From a virus: a DNA stretch of 27,161 bases. This document shows positions 1 to 7,118 of the stretch, piece by piece (the stretch's first letter is position 1; every line of letters begins with the position of its first letter). The notes beneath the pieces were generated by a model that worked only from the letters and a program-made list of their open reading frames with translations, made no database searches and was not told the DNA's origin. Position numbers and translations under genes: made by a program. The stretch covers positions 1 through 27,161 of IMG/VR virus record IMGVR_UViG_3300043331_001321, one strand, 5' to 3'.

Positions 1-235
1 ATAAATAGTTTTCGACGACTTGCCAGATATGCTCGCGCGCGTTGAGAAACCGCCTACGAGCGCGGCGCGTCAACTCGTTGAGAAACCAATGCTCGAATTC
101 TTCGGTATCGATTGCTTGACCCGATGGCGTCCTGACAGCCTTGCATATCGGCATATGCCAGTCAGTGAGCATTTCGGTTAACACGGCGACCTGCTCTTCG
201 GTCGCGCAGTCAAGATTTTCGATAATAACGTTCAT
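1..235 (-). CDS. Hypothetical protein, 3' end beyond left edge
   Basis: An open frame starts at an ATG at 233-235 and stays open to the left edge, giving at least 78 residues. An SD (AGGGCGG) lies just upstream and overlaps the end of the preceding gene, whose TGA is at 244-246. The visible protein begins MNVIIENLDCATEEQ and then has a Trp- and Arg-rich stretch. I recognise no family. It directly follows portal and the 90-residue gene in the same direction, so it is probably the third gene of the portal operon. A head or morphogenesis role would be a guess from position only. Confidence 0.7.
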   Translation of the reverse strand, partial: MNVIIENLDCATEEQVAVLTEMLTDWHMPICKAVRTPSGQAIDTEEFEHWFLNELTRRARRRFLNAREHIWQVVENYL

Positions 236-243
236 GCCGCCCT

Positions 244-516
244 TCAGCGCTCCGGCAGTTTACAGATGCATCCAGCCGCCAAGCAATTGCCGTCGGACTT
301 CGAATGGACCCGCATCAAATGCCCGCACCCACACTTGATATCTTTGCCAGATCGCCATCTAACCACACGCGCTTCGCGCAGGCGTTGTCGCATGCTATGG
401 CCATGTTTTGCCCATGCGCGTTTGGCATATCCAGAATGCGTCATCTCAAGGGCGACCGCCATTTCTCGCAGCTCGAATTCAAGGTGAAATAACTGATCGA
501 GCGTCATATGGTCCAA
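244..516 (-). CDS. Small Cys/His-rich (zinc-ribbon-like) protein
   Basis: 90 residues. The N-terminal half is helical and charged. The C-terminal third has a dense metal-ligand pattern, CGCGH-LMRVH followed by C-x5-C-x-C (residues about 62-86), which suggests a small zinc-binding fold. The start overlaps the last 13 bases of portal, so translation is probably coupled to it. No enzymatic motif is visible. Function unknown; it is one of roughly a dozen tiny Cys-rich proteins in this window. Confidence 0.75.
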   Translation of the reverse strand: MDHMTLDQLFHLEFELREMAVALEMTHSGYAKRAWAKHGHSMRQRLREARVVRWRSGKDIKCGCGHLMRVHSKSDGNCLAAGCICKLPER

Positions 517-2372
517 CCGTCGTATTTATCGCGCGGCTGTTTTACGTCGGCGTACACTACGAATCGCCGCTGGGCCTTTTGGATTTCGGCCTGTCGCAGT
601 TTTTCATCCCCTTGTCCGCCTTCGCCAACGTCTTGACGCCCGGCCATTTGATCGCCGCCGCCATCTTCGTCTTCTTCATTGCCCAGCCCATCGAGCACAT
701 CCTGCGGCAAGCCGTGCTCCTGGGCCTGCGGACCCATGCCCATCGCCTCTTGCTGCTGTTGCTGCATCTTGCCCTGATATATCGCTATGAGCGACTGATT
801 GAGCGGCGCTTCGCCAATATCGGGGTCTTTCATCTCTTCATCGCCCAAGGCGTGACGCGCTTCATTGACGGTCCAGGCGAGCTTCTTTAGCTCGAAGATA
901 TTTTTCTGGTCTTCGCGGTGCAGGCCCACATACCGCATGACATAATCCGGATTATACAGCGGTATCAGGAATTCGTTGTAGATTTGCTCTATCCAGCTAA
1001 CCAGCGGCTCAAGACCCTTGTCGCGCGACTGCGCGAGTTTCTCCGCTTGATCTTGTCCGCCAAGCGGCGTAGAGCTGCGCGACGTAAACGAATCGAAATT
1101 GATCTCTTCCGGCGCTATCGTGTAGGTCGCGCAAATAATCGAAACCAGGAAGGTCATCCACTTGGCGAACTGCATCTCGTTTACGCCTTCGTCGATTTTC
1201 GTAAACTCGGATGCCGCCTCGCGGCCCTTGCTGATGAATACCGGCAAGCGCCAGCGCTGAGCCGGACCCGATAGACTCGCATTCCACATGCGCTTGAAGT
1301 GGTTGATTTGCTCTTCATCGAAATTGCCAAAAATGGTCATGATGCCGCGCGGGATATTATTACGGTCGAAGTAGCTCATGTTGTAAGTCATCGTGTTTAG
1401 AAAGCCGGTGACTACCTTCACGAAGGTTTCTGTTTCGGCCAATCCGTAGCGCGATGCCGTAATGTCGGAACGCGGGTTTCTGACTTCGTAGATGATATCC
1501 TTCGGCGTAAAAAACGATATCACCATGTCGTTGAAAATTTGCAGCGCAACGATTCTATCGTCGCCAAAGTAACCGTCTTCGTGTGCGATGCGCACGGTCT
1601 CTGCGGGGATATTGTAGAAACCTGATATTTTGTTGCCCGCAATAGTCATTTCAGTTTCAATCGGGCATGCATCGCAGGTTAACGTGTCGCGCACGAGTTT
1701 GGCTATAAAGCCGGTCATGTTCTCGCGCTGATGAAGCCATTTTCGTTTGCGCGGGTCTTCTTCGTCGCCGCAATTCAAAATGAACTTCGCAAGGTCCGCG
1801 CCGATTTTCTTTTCCTCATCGGTCAAGCGGTCGTTAACCTTCTTGCCCTTGGGAATACAGACAAAACCGAGCGGATGATCATCCTGGGAATCGAAAGGGC
1901 ATGACATGGCGTTTAGCTGGCGGATGCGAGTAATCATGACGGCGTTTAACACTGGCGTGTGCTCCACCATCATCTTGAGCGCCTGAAACCCAAAGGGCGA
2001 AAGCTTCTCGACCCAATGGTTCATATGGCCACCGCTGATCATTCCCAATTCATCGATATAGAGATGCGAGCGATGTCCGCCGCGCCGGTTCAATACCGGT
2101 ACGACGCCTGCGGGAAAAGCTTGCACGGCTTTCGAAATTAATTCGTCGGCGCGACCAACATCGCGCTGGAATGGCTGTAAGCCGGAAGCGTTTTGTGCTT
2201 GCTGGGGAAGGGACAGGTAATGTTGCAGTTCGGCGATATCTTCGGGATGAATTAACCTGTCTTTGATATCGCCAAGGAAAGTTTTGAATAATTCGGCTTG
2301 CGCGTCATACTTTTCGTCGTGCGGTGCGCTTTGGCTTGTTACTACCGCGAAGCGTTCATCGAAAAACCCCAT
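504..2372 (-). CDS. Phage portal protein
   Basis: 622 residues. Portal proteins form the dodecameric ring at one head vertex through which DNA is packaged and the tail attached. The call rests on the length, the mixed alpha/beta core with segments typical of portals (IPRGIMTIFGNFDEEQ and HFKRMWNASLSGP, then RWRLPVFISKG), the late helical region (SRDKGLEPLVSWIEQIYNEFL), and a low-complexity acidic tail with a run of five Gln and a Glu/Asp/Gly-rich stretch. It lies downstream of the large terminase in the same direction, but some 6.4 kb of small genes separate the two. The ATG at 2372 is preceded by G-rich sequence (GGGGGCG) and a stronger GGAGGG further up. It is the second gene of a transcript starting near 2551. 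Confidence 0.88.
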   Translation of the reverse strand: MGFFDERFAVVTSQSAPHDEKYDAQAELFKTFLGDIKDRLIHPEDIAELQHYLSLPQQAQNASGLQPFQRDVGRADELISKAVQAFPAGVVPVLNRRGGHRSHLYIDELGMISGGHMNHWVEKLSPFGFQALKMMVEHTPVLNAVMITRIRQLNAMSCPFDSQDDHPLGFVCIPKGKKVNDRLTDEEKKIGADLAKFILNCGDEEDPRKRKWLHQRENMTGFIAKLVRDTLTCDACPIETEMTIAGNKISGFYNIPAETVRIAHEDGYFGDDRIVALQIFNDMVISFFTPKDIIYEVRNPRSDITASRYGLAETETFVKVVTGFLNTMTYNMSYFDRNNIPRGIMTIFGNFDEEQINHFKRMWNASLSGPAQRWRLPVFISKGREAASEFTKIDEGVNEMQFAKWMTFLVSIICATYTIAPEEINFDSFTSRSSTPLGGQDQAEKLAQSRDKGLEPLVSWIEQIYNEFLIPLYNPDYVMRYVGLHREDQKNIFELKKLAWTVNEARHALGDEEMKDPDIGEAPLNQSLIAIYQGKMQQQQQEAMGMGPQAQEHGLPQDVLDGLGNEEDEDGGGDQMAGRQDVGEGGQGDEKLRQAEIQKAQRRFVVYADVKQPRDKYDGWTI

Positions 2373-2436
2373 CTACGCCCCCAGCCCGGCCCTCCAAATC
2401 TATGAAGAGCCGGGCAAAATCAAGAGAAGTCCGGTT

Positions 2437-2529
2437 TTACTCTTTCTCACCAGCTTCTTGCTCAGATTCAGATTCTGACTGCTCAGATTCTGGTGCGGGG
2501 GCTTCTTTAGTCGGTTCGTCTTTTTCCAT
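2437..2529 (-). CDS. 30-residue acidic microprotein ahead of portal
   Basis: ATG at 2527-2529 with a strong SD (AAAGGGAG) seven bases upstream; it ends at TAA 2437-2439. The 30-residue product is almost entirely Glu, Ser, Gln, Lys and Pro, including SEQSESESEQ, and has 13 acidic residues, so it is probably disordered. It is the first gene of the transcript initiated at the promoter at 2558-2586 and precedes portal by 64 bases. It could be a real acidic peptide or a short leader ORF that loads ribosomes. No family is recognised. Confidence 0.55.
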   Translation of the reverse strand: MEKDEPTKEAPAPESEQSESESEQEAGEKE

Positions 2530-2557
2530 AAAAATCTCCCTTTCCTAAAGTGCCGCT

Positions 2558-2586
2558 AATATTGAATAAACAGGAATAGATGTCAA
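2558..2586 (-). promoter_or_regulatory. Sigma70-type promoter for the portal operon
   Basis: On the minus strand a perfect -35 (TTGACA, 2581-2586) is followed by a 17-base spacer and AATATT (2558-2563), which matches four of six -10 positions. The predicted start is near 2551, giving a short leader before the SD at about 2536-2543. It sits directly downstream of a rho-independent terminator, so portal transcription is probably set separately from the genes upstream. Confidence 0.65.
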
Positions 2587-2590
2587 GTGG

Positions 2591-2631
2591 AAAAAGAAAC
2601 CCCGGCAAGGTGATGGCGGACCTCGCCGGGG
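2591..2631 (-). terminator. Rho-independent terminator
   Basis: Inverted repeat 2600-2611 / 2620-2631: a 7-bp GC stem CCCCGGC/GCCGGGG, one mismatch, then four more pairs (AGGT/ACCT) and an 8-base loop. On the minus strand the stem is followed by TTTCTTTTT (2599-2591), a good U-tract. It would stop transcripts arriving from the small-gene region above 2725, about 5 bases before the -35 of the portal promoter. Confidence 0.85.
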
Positions 2632-2724
2632 CAGTTGGGCTGGTAAGCTACGGCCCGCCGACGACGAAGCAGGCTCGAAGCTATCTATCCAGATGTCATA
2701 GCATGACGCGAAAGTCAACTACTT

Positions 2725-2970
2725 TTAGAAAAGCCTCGGCTCTTCATGTTTAACCTTCGCGCCTGGGAATACCTGTTTTGATTTATAAATAGCGCGTAGC
2801 TCAGTCTCTGACTTTTTCAATAGGTCTGGAAATTCAGATTTATAAAACACCGGGCGAGTGTCTTTCTTGTCTTGCGGCACCCAGCCGGGTTTATTCGTAA
2901 CCCAAATCTCGCCATCGAATATCGGAACAAAGACGACCAGAAATTCATAGGGCACGGTTCTTTGAGTCAT
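2725..2970 (-). CDS. Hypothetical protein, 81 aa
   Basis: The start is taken at ATG 2968-2970 because it forms an ATGA overlap with the stop of the zinc-ribbon gene upstream; the longer open frame would run through that gene out of frame. The N-terminus is hydrophobic and aromatic (VPYEFLVVFVPIFDGEIWV) and looks like a beta-rich core. The C-terminal half is charged and helical. It is the last gene before the terminator at 2591-2631. No family recognised. Confidence 0.65.
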   Translation of the reverse strand: MTQRTVPYEFLVVFVPIFDGEIWVTNKPGWVPQDKKDTRPVFYKSEFPDLLKKSETELRAIYKSKQVFPGAKVKHEEPRLF

Positions 2971-3161
2971 GTAACCTGCCGTGGCACAGGGCCTCTGCCT
3001 ATCTCGAACACAGCAAAGCAGGGCCAGCAAATGTAGAAGCTTGGGCGGCGGCGCGACCCATCGTGGTGAACCAACAGCGCGACGGTATTGCCGCAGTTGC
3101 CGCACCGTGACTTCGTGGCTTCTTGTAGTATGTAGTCAGACTCTTTATTCTGCCTCTTCAT
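2967..3161 (-). CDS. Zinc-ribbon mini-protein, 64 aa
   Basis: Carries CGNCGNTVALLVHHDG followed by FYICWPCFAVFE: two CxxC knuckles about 23 residues apart, the usual zinc-ribbon arrangement. A clear SD (GGAGGACAA) precedes the ATG, and both ends form ATGA overlaps with the neighbouring genes, so it belongs to a translationally coupled series. Binding of nucleic acid or protein is possible; nothing more specific can be supported. Confidence 0.72.
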   Translation of the reverse strand: MKRQNKESDYILQEATKSRCGNCGNTVALLVHHDGSRRRPSFYICWPCFAVFEIGRGPVPRQVT

Positions 3162-3277
3162 TTGTCCTCCGCTGTTTTGCGCATGGCGGCGCGTACCGTG
3201 CGCTGCGACGCGGCCCTGAGCGCGATAAGGTATTTATCTTTCTTTTTCTTATCAGTGGCGCATACCTTCTCGATCAT
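3158..3277 (-). CDS. Basic microprotein, 39 aa (start uncertain)
   Basis: ATG at 3275-3277 to TGA 3158-3160, the latter overlapping the next start as ATGA. The product is strongly basic (KKKKDKYLIALRAASQR, then RAAMRKTAEDK). A GTG at 3329-3331 in the same frame would give 57 residues; neither start has a convincing SD. The frame also stays open upstream to the TGA that ends the 50-residue gene at 3347, so the two could once have been one gene. Function unknown. Confidence 0.5.
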   Translation of the reverse strand: MIEKVCATDKKKKDKYLIALRAASQRTVRAAMRKTAEDK

Positions 3278-3346
3278 CTTATCTACCAAGTGTACGGCGC
3301 TAGACGTTTCGCAGGCTAGATGCCGTGACACGGCAAGCTGCGCCGG

Positions 3347-3499
3347 TCAGCCCCCACCATGCAAAACAAAAGCGCTGGCTTGTTTGCCGCACAGCACCCT
3401 AGTCCCTTGCTTCAGGTGCCACCTGAAATTTGCCCGGTGACGTTTATTGAGAACAGAGAACGCTTTAAGCAAAAGAGCTTTTGCTTTGGCTTGTGTCAT
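3347..3499 (-). CDS. Basic microprotein, 50 aa
   Basis: ATG at 3497-3499 overlaps the stop of the upstream gene as ATGA; it ends at TGA 3347-3349. The product is Lys/Arg/Ala-rich (MTQAKAKALLLKAFSVLNK), may form an N-terminal helix, and ends in Gly-Gly-Gly. No family recognised. The same frame continues open after the stop into the 39-residue gene downstream. Confidence 0.5.
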   Translation of the reverse strand: MTQAKAKALLLKAFSVLNKRHRANFRWHLKQGTRVLCGKQASAFVLHGGG

Positions 3500-3663
3500 A
3501 ACACATCGACCCTTTTGAAGTTTTTGAACTTTGTAATAACTCTATCCCGTTTTTTAGGACGCCTGCTTAGTTCGCCGAGCCAAATGCAATGGATGGCCGA
3601 CCACACTGGCTTGCTCGAAAAATACTTAATGCCTTGGCGATCTTGTGTTTTCCAAATCGTCAT
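3496..3663 (-). CDS. Hypothetical basic protein, 55 aa
   Basis: The start is placed at ATG 3661-3663, where GCATGACG makes an ATGA overlap with the end of the DUF4326 gene. The first visible element is MTIWKTQDRQGIKYFSSKP. The rest is aromatic and basic (RRPKKRDRVITKFKNFKR). Function unknown. Its place between coupled neighbours supports that it is translated. Confidence 0.55.
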   Translation of the reverse strand: MTIWKTQDRQGIKYFSSKPVWSAIHCIWLGELSRRPKKRDRVITKFKNFKRVDVL

Positions 3664-3950
3664 GCGGTCATTCCGTTTGCGATCTTTAGCAGCACATCGG
3701 CGTGGCACGGCTGATCCAGCGGGCACCAGCAAGCCAAGTCTTTGCCGCGCAAAAACTCTTGCGCAAACGCTTTCACGCCAAAGCCCGTCGTGTTGTGTTC
3801 TAAGTACAGCCGGAACGCTTCAACCGCTCCACGTTGACCCCAGTCCTTAGCCTTAAAAGGGTTTGCCAATAATGACGGTCGCCCTACATAGACCGCGCCC
3901 TTTGGCATCCGCCAGCCCTTGGTTCGTTTACGCTGGATTCGCTTAGGCAT
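3660..3950 (-). CDS. DUF4326 family protein
   Basis: 96 residues and a full-length match by eye to the DUF4326 pattern: TKGWRMPKGAVYVGRPSLLA then NPF near the N-terminus, a middle helix (GAVEAFRLYLEH), and the hallmark LRGKDLACWCPLDQPCHADVLL at the C-terminus. This small domain is common in phages and mobile elements. Its biochemical role is not established to my knowledge; the conserved Cys-x-Cys...Cys-His suggests a metal or active-site cluster. An SD (AAGGA) lies eight bases before the ATG. It is followed by an ATGA-coupled gene. Confidence 0.88.
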   Translation of the reverse strand: MPKRIQRKRTKGWRMPKGAVYVGRPSLLANPFKAKDWGQRGAVEAFRLYLEHNTTGFGVKAFAQEFLRGKDLACWCPLDQPCHADVLLKIANGMTA

Positions 3951-3954
3951 TGCC

Positions 3955-4398
3955 TCATTCCTTGATCTTGAGGGCGCGAACGGCTCGCGACTTATTGATG
4001 GCGTCTTTTTGCCAGCGCTCCAGAAGCTTCGCCGCGCAACAGCGCTCTTCGTGGTACGCGCGACATGATCGCGATGGGCATACGAAAACAGTCGTTGATA
4101 ATGTCATGCGGCAATCTGCGCATGCAATTTCAGTTGGACAGCCGCAAACGTGGCACACCGTCGTTCGCAAGGCTGTATGTTTAAGGGCGGCGCGAGCGCG
4201 AACGATTTCGACCGGCTCGCCATCCCAAATAATTCCCATCGTTTTGAAAATTCCCGCTTGCCACTTTTCGAACAGCTTTACGCACGCTTCAAGGTGCATC
4301 ACCAATTGCTTCAACGATGCACTTGAAGTTTCATCAGGCCATTCGCAACCCGGCTTGCCGCAAAACGGTGTCTTCAGTTCCGGCGTGCATTGACACAT
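3955..4398 (-). CDS. Cys-rich protein with C-terminal zinc ribbon, 147 aa
   Basis: The start is placed at ATG 4396-4398 because AAAGGGG lies about nine bases upstream and the preceding gene ends at 4412; the longer frame would overlap that gene. The N-terminus has CQC...FCGKPGCEW. The middle is helical (LKQLVMHLEACVKLFEKWQ). Residues about 83-120 hold CHVCGCP, CADC, CPSRSCRAYHEERC, consistent with one or two zinc knuckles. It precedes DUF4326 by a few bases. Family not recognised. Confidence 0.7.
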   Translation of the reverse strand: MCQCTPELKTPFCGKPGCEWPDETSSASLKQLVMHLEACVKLFEKWQAGIFKTMGIIWDGEPVEIVRARAALKHTALRTTVCHVCGCPTEIACADCRMTLSTTVFVCPSRSCRAYHEERCCAAKLLERWQKDAINKSRAVRALKIKE

Positions 4399-4411
4399 TC
4401 CGAATCCCCTT

Positions 4412-4591
4412 TCATTTCCGGAAATACTCCAAAATGCCGCTTGCCAATTCGTCCAGCATCTTTGAGTACCGCCAGATCGAGTGTGTTTGGCGTGGTAATC
4501 CGACCGCTTCGTAAATGTCAAAATGGGCCTCTATGATGGGGTCGATGGCACCAATAGCCAAATCTCCATTTATCGCACCGTCGCTTCTCAT
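4412..4591 (-). CDS. Hypothetical protein, 59 aa
   Basis: Product starts MRSDGAINGDLAIGAIDPII and continues with helices (LDELASGILEYF). The ATG at 4591 has AGGTG nine bases upstream; a GTG at 4603 is an in-frame alternative without SD. A competing 32-residue frame (ATG 4616 to 4518) overlaps it and forms an ATGA junction with the microgene upstream, so the organisation here is unclear; a frameshift merging the two is possible. Function unknown. Confidence 0.5.
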   Translation of the reverse strand: MRSDGAINGDLAIGAIDPIIEAHFDIYEAVGLPRQTHSIWRYSKMLDELASGILEYFRK

Positions 4592-4612
4592 ACTGAGAAG
4601 CACCTGAATCGG

Positions 4613-4702
4613 TCATGGACCATCGTCGCAATTGTAGTGCGTCGAATGAAAGCATCGGGCTGTGGTTAAGATTTGGGCGCGTTCTATATCGGTTATTGCC
4701 AT
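4613..4702 (-). CDS. Possible 29-residue microgene
   Basis: ATG at 4700-4702 to TGA 4613-4615, filling the gap between the 193-residue gene and the 59-residue gene. The product reads MAITDIERAQILTTARCFHS and then THYNCDDGP; the C-terminal Cys and His residues could bind metal. No strong SD. The stop overlaps another ATG (ATGA), in keeping with the coupling style of the region. Support is limited. Confidence 0.33.
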   Translation of the reverse strand: MAITDIERAQILTTARCFHSTHYNCDDGP

Positions 4703-4715
4703 ATGGTCACGACTT

Positions 4716-5297
4716 TCAATCAACCGGCGAATTTTTTAGCTTAGCCAGCTCGGCGCGGAGGGCGGTGATCTGCGCCTCTTGCAAATCTAGTAAACGGTGC
4801 AGACCTCTAATTGCCACGTCACAGCCATCCGCATATTCCCTCCAGGTCTGTCGGCGCATTAAAGTATTATCGTTGGGGCATAGCTCTATTTTCGACCGGT
4901 CGTCGGTTCCAACCTGCCCGGTCTGCGCCGCAAGGAATCTCTTGTGCAGAACGAAACCGCATGACTCACAGACCCAATTACCAGGGACATGCCCGGCGAC
5001 GGCTTTATCTTCAACCATTCGCATTCGCCTTGCGACTTCGGTCCAGAAGAGCTTCCGCTGCGGGCGAATCATGATTTCGAATCGCCCTTCTGCCTTCCCC
5101 GTGCTCCCTATACACTTAGCCAGTGCAAGTTTTCGAGCAACCCGCTTACTGTCTCTCCACGAAGCATTCGCTCGACTCCACAACTCACCGTTCTTGTAAA
5201 GCAAGCAAGTGACGAAACCGTGGCGCGTTGCCTGCCCCTGCGCCTGATACTTGAACTCGACCTTGAACACGTCTTCGCCTAGCGTAAATGGTTTCAT
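4716..5297 (-). CDS. Phage zinc-ribbon protein with C-terminal coiled coil, 193 aa
   Basis: Start at ATG 5295-5297: it has AGGAGG upstream and an ATGA overlap with the exonuclease gene. The N-terminal ~90 residues are beta-rich. Around residue 110-145 comes a WVCESCGFVLHKRFL segment ending in LCPNDNTLM, then TWREYAD. I have seen this CxxCGF...CPND-TWREYA pattern in phage hypothetical proteins of unknown function. The last 30 residues (LLDLQEAQITALRAELAKLK) form a probable coiled coil. Confidence 0.75.
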   Translation of the reverse strand: MKPFTLGEDVFKVEFKYQAQGQATRHGFVTCLLYKNGELWSRANASWRDSKRVARKLALAKCIGSTGKAEGRFEIMIRPQRKLFWTEVARRMRMVEDKAVAGHVPGNWVCESCGFVLHKRFLAAQTGQVGTDDRSKIELCPNDNTLMRRQTWREYADGCDVAIRGLHRLLDLQEAQITALRAELAKLKNSPVD

Positions 5298-5896
5298 ATC
5301 GCCGTTCCTCCTGGCCCCGTTCGCCACGTAAGCCGCTTATACACTTCGCGCGCCGCTACAACGTCGGACTTGCAATACTCATAGATTTCTTCCAGCCGAC
5401 CGGCCATATAGTAATCATACACCTTGCTGCCATCCAGTCCGGTTTGTTTGACGGGAATTCCCAAAGCTTCGCAAAGCGCTGCCAGGCTCACCTTCCCGCG
5501 AAAACTCCATTTGCACCATTCCTGCATAGTGTCGAACACTGGCCAGTCTTTAAATCTAGCGAATGGGATATCGCGCGACGGCCTAACGCCATTGATAATC
5601 GACCGCTGCAAAATAAACAGCAAATCGAAGTCCAGCACGTTGTGCCCTACGATACAATTCGCTTTTGCGATTGCCGTCCAGAACCGTTGGAGAATCGAAT
5701 TTTCCTCGCCGTCCAAAATAATAGGCTCAGCGTGATTGATCGCTATGCCGCAACACAAGATGCGCGCCGTCAATGCTGATAAGCTCAGCTCTTTAATAAC
5801 CTCATTGGCGCTTGCAAGATCGGATGGCGTCGCTTTTTCTACAGCGCCGTCGATTGGCACCGTTTCGATATCGATAAAGACTGTCTCACCGGCCAT
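5294..5896 (-). CDS. DnaQ-like 3'-5' exonuclease (RNase H fold)
   Basis: 200 residues with the DEDD exonuclease motifs in order: FIDIET (D9, E11), GHNVLDFDLLFI (residues 84-95) and YCKSDVVAAREVY with Y174-x3-D178, so DEDDy type. This fits the predicted PolB-like exonuclease group. It would remove nucleotides from 3' ends in proofreading, repair or recombination; no polymerase is seen in the window. ATG 5896 has AGGAG ten bases upstream. A GTG at 5905, overlapping the previous stop as GTGA, is an alternative that adds three residues. Confidence 0.87.
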   Translation of the reverse strand: MAGETVFIDIETVPIDGAVEKATPSDLASANEVIKELSLSALTARILCCGIAINHAEPIILDGEENSILQRFWTAIAKANCIVGHNVLDFDLLFILQRSIINGVRPSRDIPFARFKDWPVFDTMQEWCKWSFRGKVSLAALCEALGIPVKQTGLDGSKVYDYYMAGRLEEIYEYCKSDVVAAREVYKRLTWRTGPGGTAI

Positions 5897-5901
5897 TGTG
5901 T

Positions 5902-6099
5902 TCACGCTCCTTTACTAGCGCAAGGCTGGACGCACGCGAAGCCGTCATAGACTCTTACGTACACCCCGCCACTTGCATGACAGGACGCTTCCGCTTCGCG
6001 AATCCGTTGGCTACCTAGATAGAAGACAACGACAATCACTGATAAACACACTACTGCGACCGTCACATATAGAAATTGTCTCAACAGAATAATGTTCAT
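5902..6099 (-). CDS. Small single-pass membrane protein, 65 aa
   Basis: The N-terminal half is one hydrophobic helix (FLYVTVAVVCLSVIVVVFYL, residues about 10-29) followed by a charged segment and a short soluble domain with two Cys (SCHASGGVYVRVYDGFACVQ). The likely topology is N-in, C-out, with the Cys pair possibly in an oxidising compartment. ATGA overlap with the gene upstream and GTGA at its end. No holin or spanin family is recognised. Confidence 0.65.
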   Translation of the reverse strand: MNIILLRQFLYVTVAVVCLSVIVVVFYLGSQRIREAEASCHASGGVYVRVYDGFACVQPCASKGA

Positions 6100-6383
6100 G
6101 GCTCTTCGTTACGTTCACGCCCCTTTACTGTGACCAGCCATGCGTAGGGGTGAGTGCGGTCTGTCGCCGCCTGTTGAGCAGGAGTCCCATCCCGAAGATA
6201 ACCAGGCCGGTCATTAAGTGGGGCCTCATAGTTGCGACTTACCCGCAACACTATGACGGGAAATTGCCAATTAAGCCGATCTTTAGTCAGTATGTAATTC
6301 GTTCGCACATCCAGCGTGTGCGTGCCCGGTTCCACGCAATAACGCTGTCCATCGCAATAGGGTGTGCAGGTATGAGGAATCAT
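6096..6383 (-). CDS. Hypothetical protein, 95 aa
   Basis: Start at ATG 6381-6383, which overlaps the ASCH gene stop as ATGA. The N-terminus has a Cys-rich patch (HTCTPYCDGQRYC), followed by a beta-type region (LTKDRLNWQFPVIVLRVSR) and a polar tail. The Cys patch could bind a metal but is too short to call. Function unknown. Confidence 0.6.
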   Translation of the reverse strand: MIPHTCTPYCDGQRYCVEPGTHTLDVRTNYILTKDRLNWQFPVIVLRVSRNYEAPLNDRPGYLRDGTPAQQAATDRTHPYAWLVTVKGRERNEEP

Positions 6384-6883
6384 GGCCTGCTGTCCCACTC
6401 TTGGTTTATTAGAAACTGCTCTGGATACCAGAATTTCTGATGGCCCTTACATGGCACCGGCTGGCGGAAGGCAACCGGATTGTCTAACAGCCATGCCCAA
6501 CGCCCCGGCGTATAATCACCAAACGCCAGTTCGTGCCCGTCATGAATCCGATTATACAGTTCTATGGGTAGCGGCGAATCGTCTGTCGGCATCTGAAAAC
6601 AATCGACAATATCGACCATGCCGAGGATGCAGCCCAACGGTAAGGGCGGCTCGTATAACAGGGCGACATCTGTGTTCCACGCTGCGGGCGATTGCTTCAG
6701 CGCGCCTATGAACGGTTCGTCGTAAGCTAACTCGCGCTGCCATTTGTCGAATCGCATCGCGGCATGAATAAACACTTTGCCTCGTACTCGCGTTGGGTAG
6801 TCGCGGGTCTCGCACCGCTTCTTGCCGAGCACACAAAGCGACGCCCACGGTTGATATAACGAGATCGCCGGAACTAGCGCCAT
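6380..6883 (-). CDS. ASCH domain protein
   Basis: 167 residues. The N-terminus AISLYQPWASLCVLGKKRCE then TRDYPTRVRGKVFIHAA is the classic phage ASCH pattern (PUA-like beta-barrel), and the end has FGDYTPGRWAWLLDNP and the Pro-rich PVPCKGHQKFWY. ASCH domains are thought to bind RNA or modified nucleotides; some family members act on modified nucleosides. The actual substrate cannot be read from sequence. SD GAGAG lies before the ATG. It lies three genes upstream of the DnaQ-like exonuclease in a coupled run. Confidence 0.87.
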   Translation of the reverse strand: MALVPAISLYQPWASLCVLGKKRCETRDYPTRVRGKVFIHAAMRFDKWQRELAYDEPFIGALKQSPAAWNTDVALLYEPPLPLGCILGMVDIVDCFQMPTDDSPLPIELYNRIHDGHELAFGDYTPGRWAWLLDNPVAFRQPVPCKGHQKFWYPEQFLINQEWDSRP

Positions 6884-6893
6884 TGGTTGTCTC

Positions 6894-7118
6894 TCACAAT
6901 TCGACTAGAAAATAGATTTGCCCATCACGCTCCATATTTGCAAAGCCCGGCTGTATATCGGCCCACCGGAAAACTCGACCATCGGCCTTGCGAATAAACA
7001 GCGCAATCTTTTGGCCTTCGAGGGCATAGCTACCATCTTCATTGCGTCTTTCGAATAGGTCGAACTCGCGTCGATGAATTTGGAGAACGCGCTGCGCTGG
7101 AACACTTACCCAATTCAT
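6894..7118 (-). CDS. Hypothetical protein, 74 aa
   Basis: Start at ATG 7116-7118 (ATGA overlap with the upstream stop); the longer open frame runs antiparallel to sense within the neighbour and is unlikely. The product is beta-rich with alternating charges (ALEGQKIALFIRKADGRVFR) and ends IYFLVEL. No family recognised. Confidence 0.58.
   Translation of the reverse strand: MNWVSVPAQRVLQIHRREFDLFERRNEDGSYALEGQKIALFIRKADGRVFRWADIQPGFANMERDGQIYFLVEL

Noticed and set aside
2695-2724. TTGACT box and GTCAT-AGC-ATGAC-type inverted repeat after the 81-residue gene as another promoter
   Set aside because: No -10 at suitable distance, and any transcript would meet the terminator at once.
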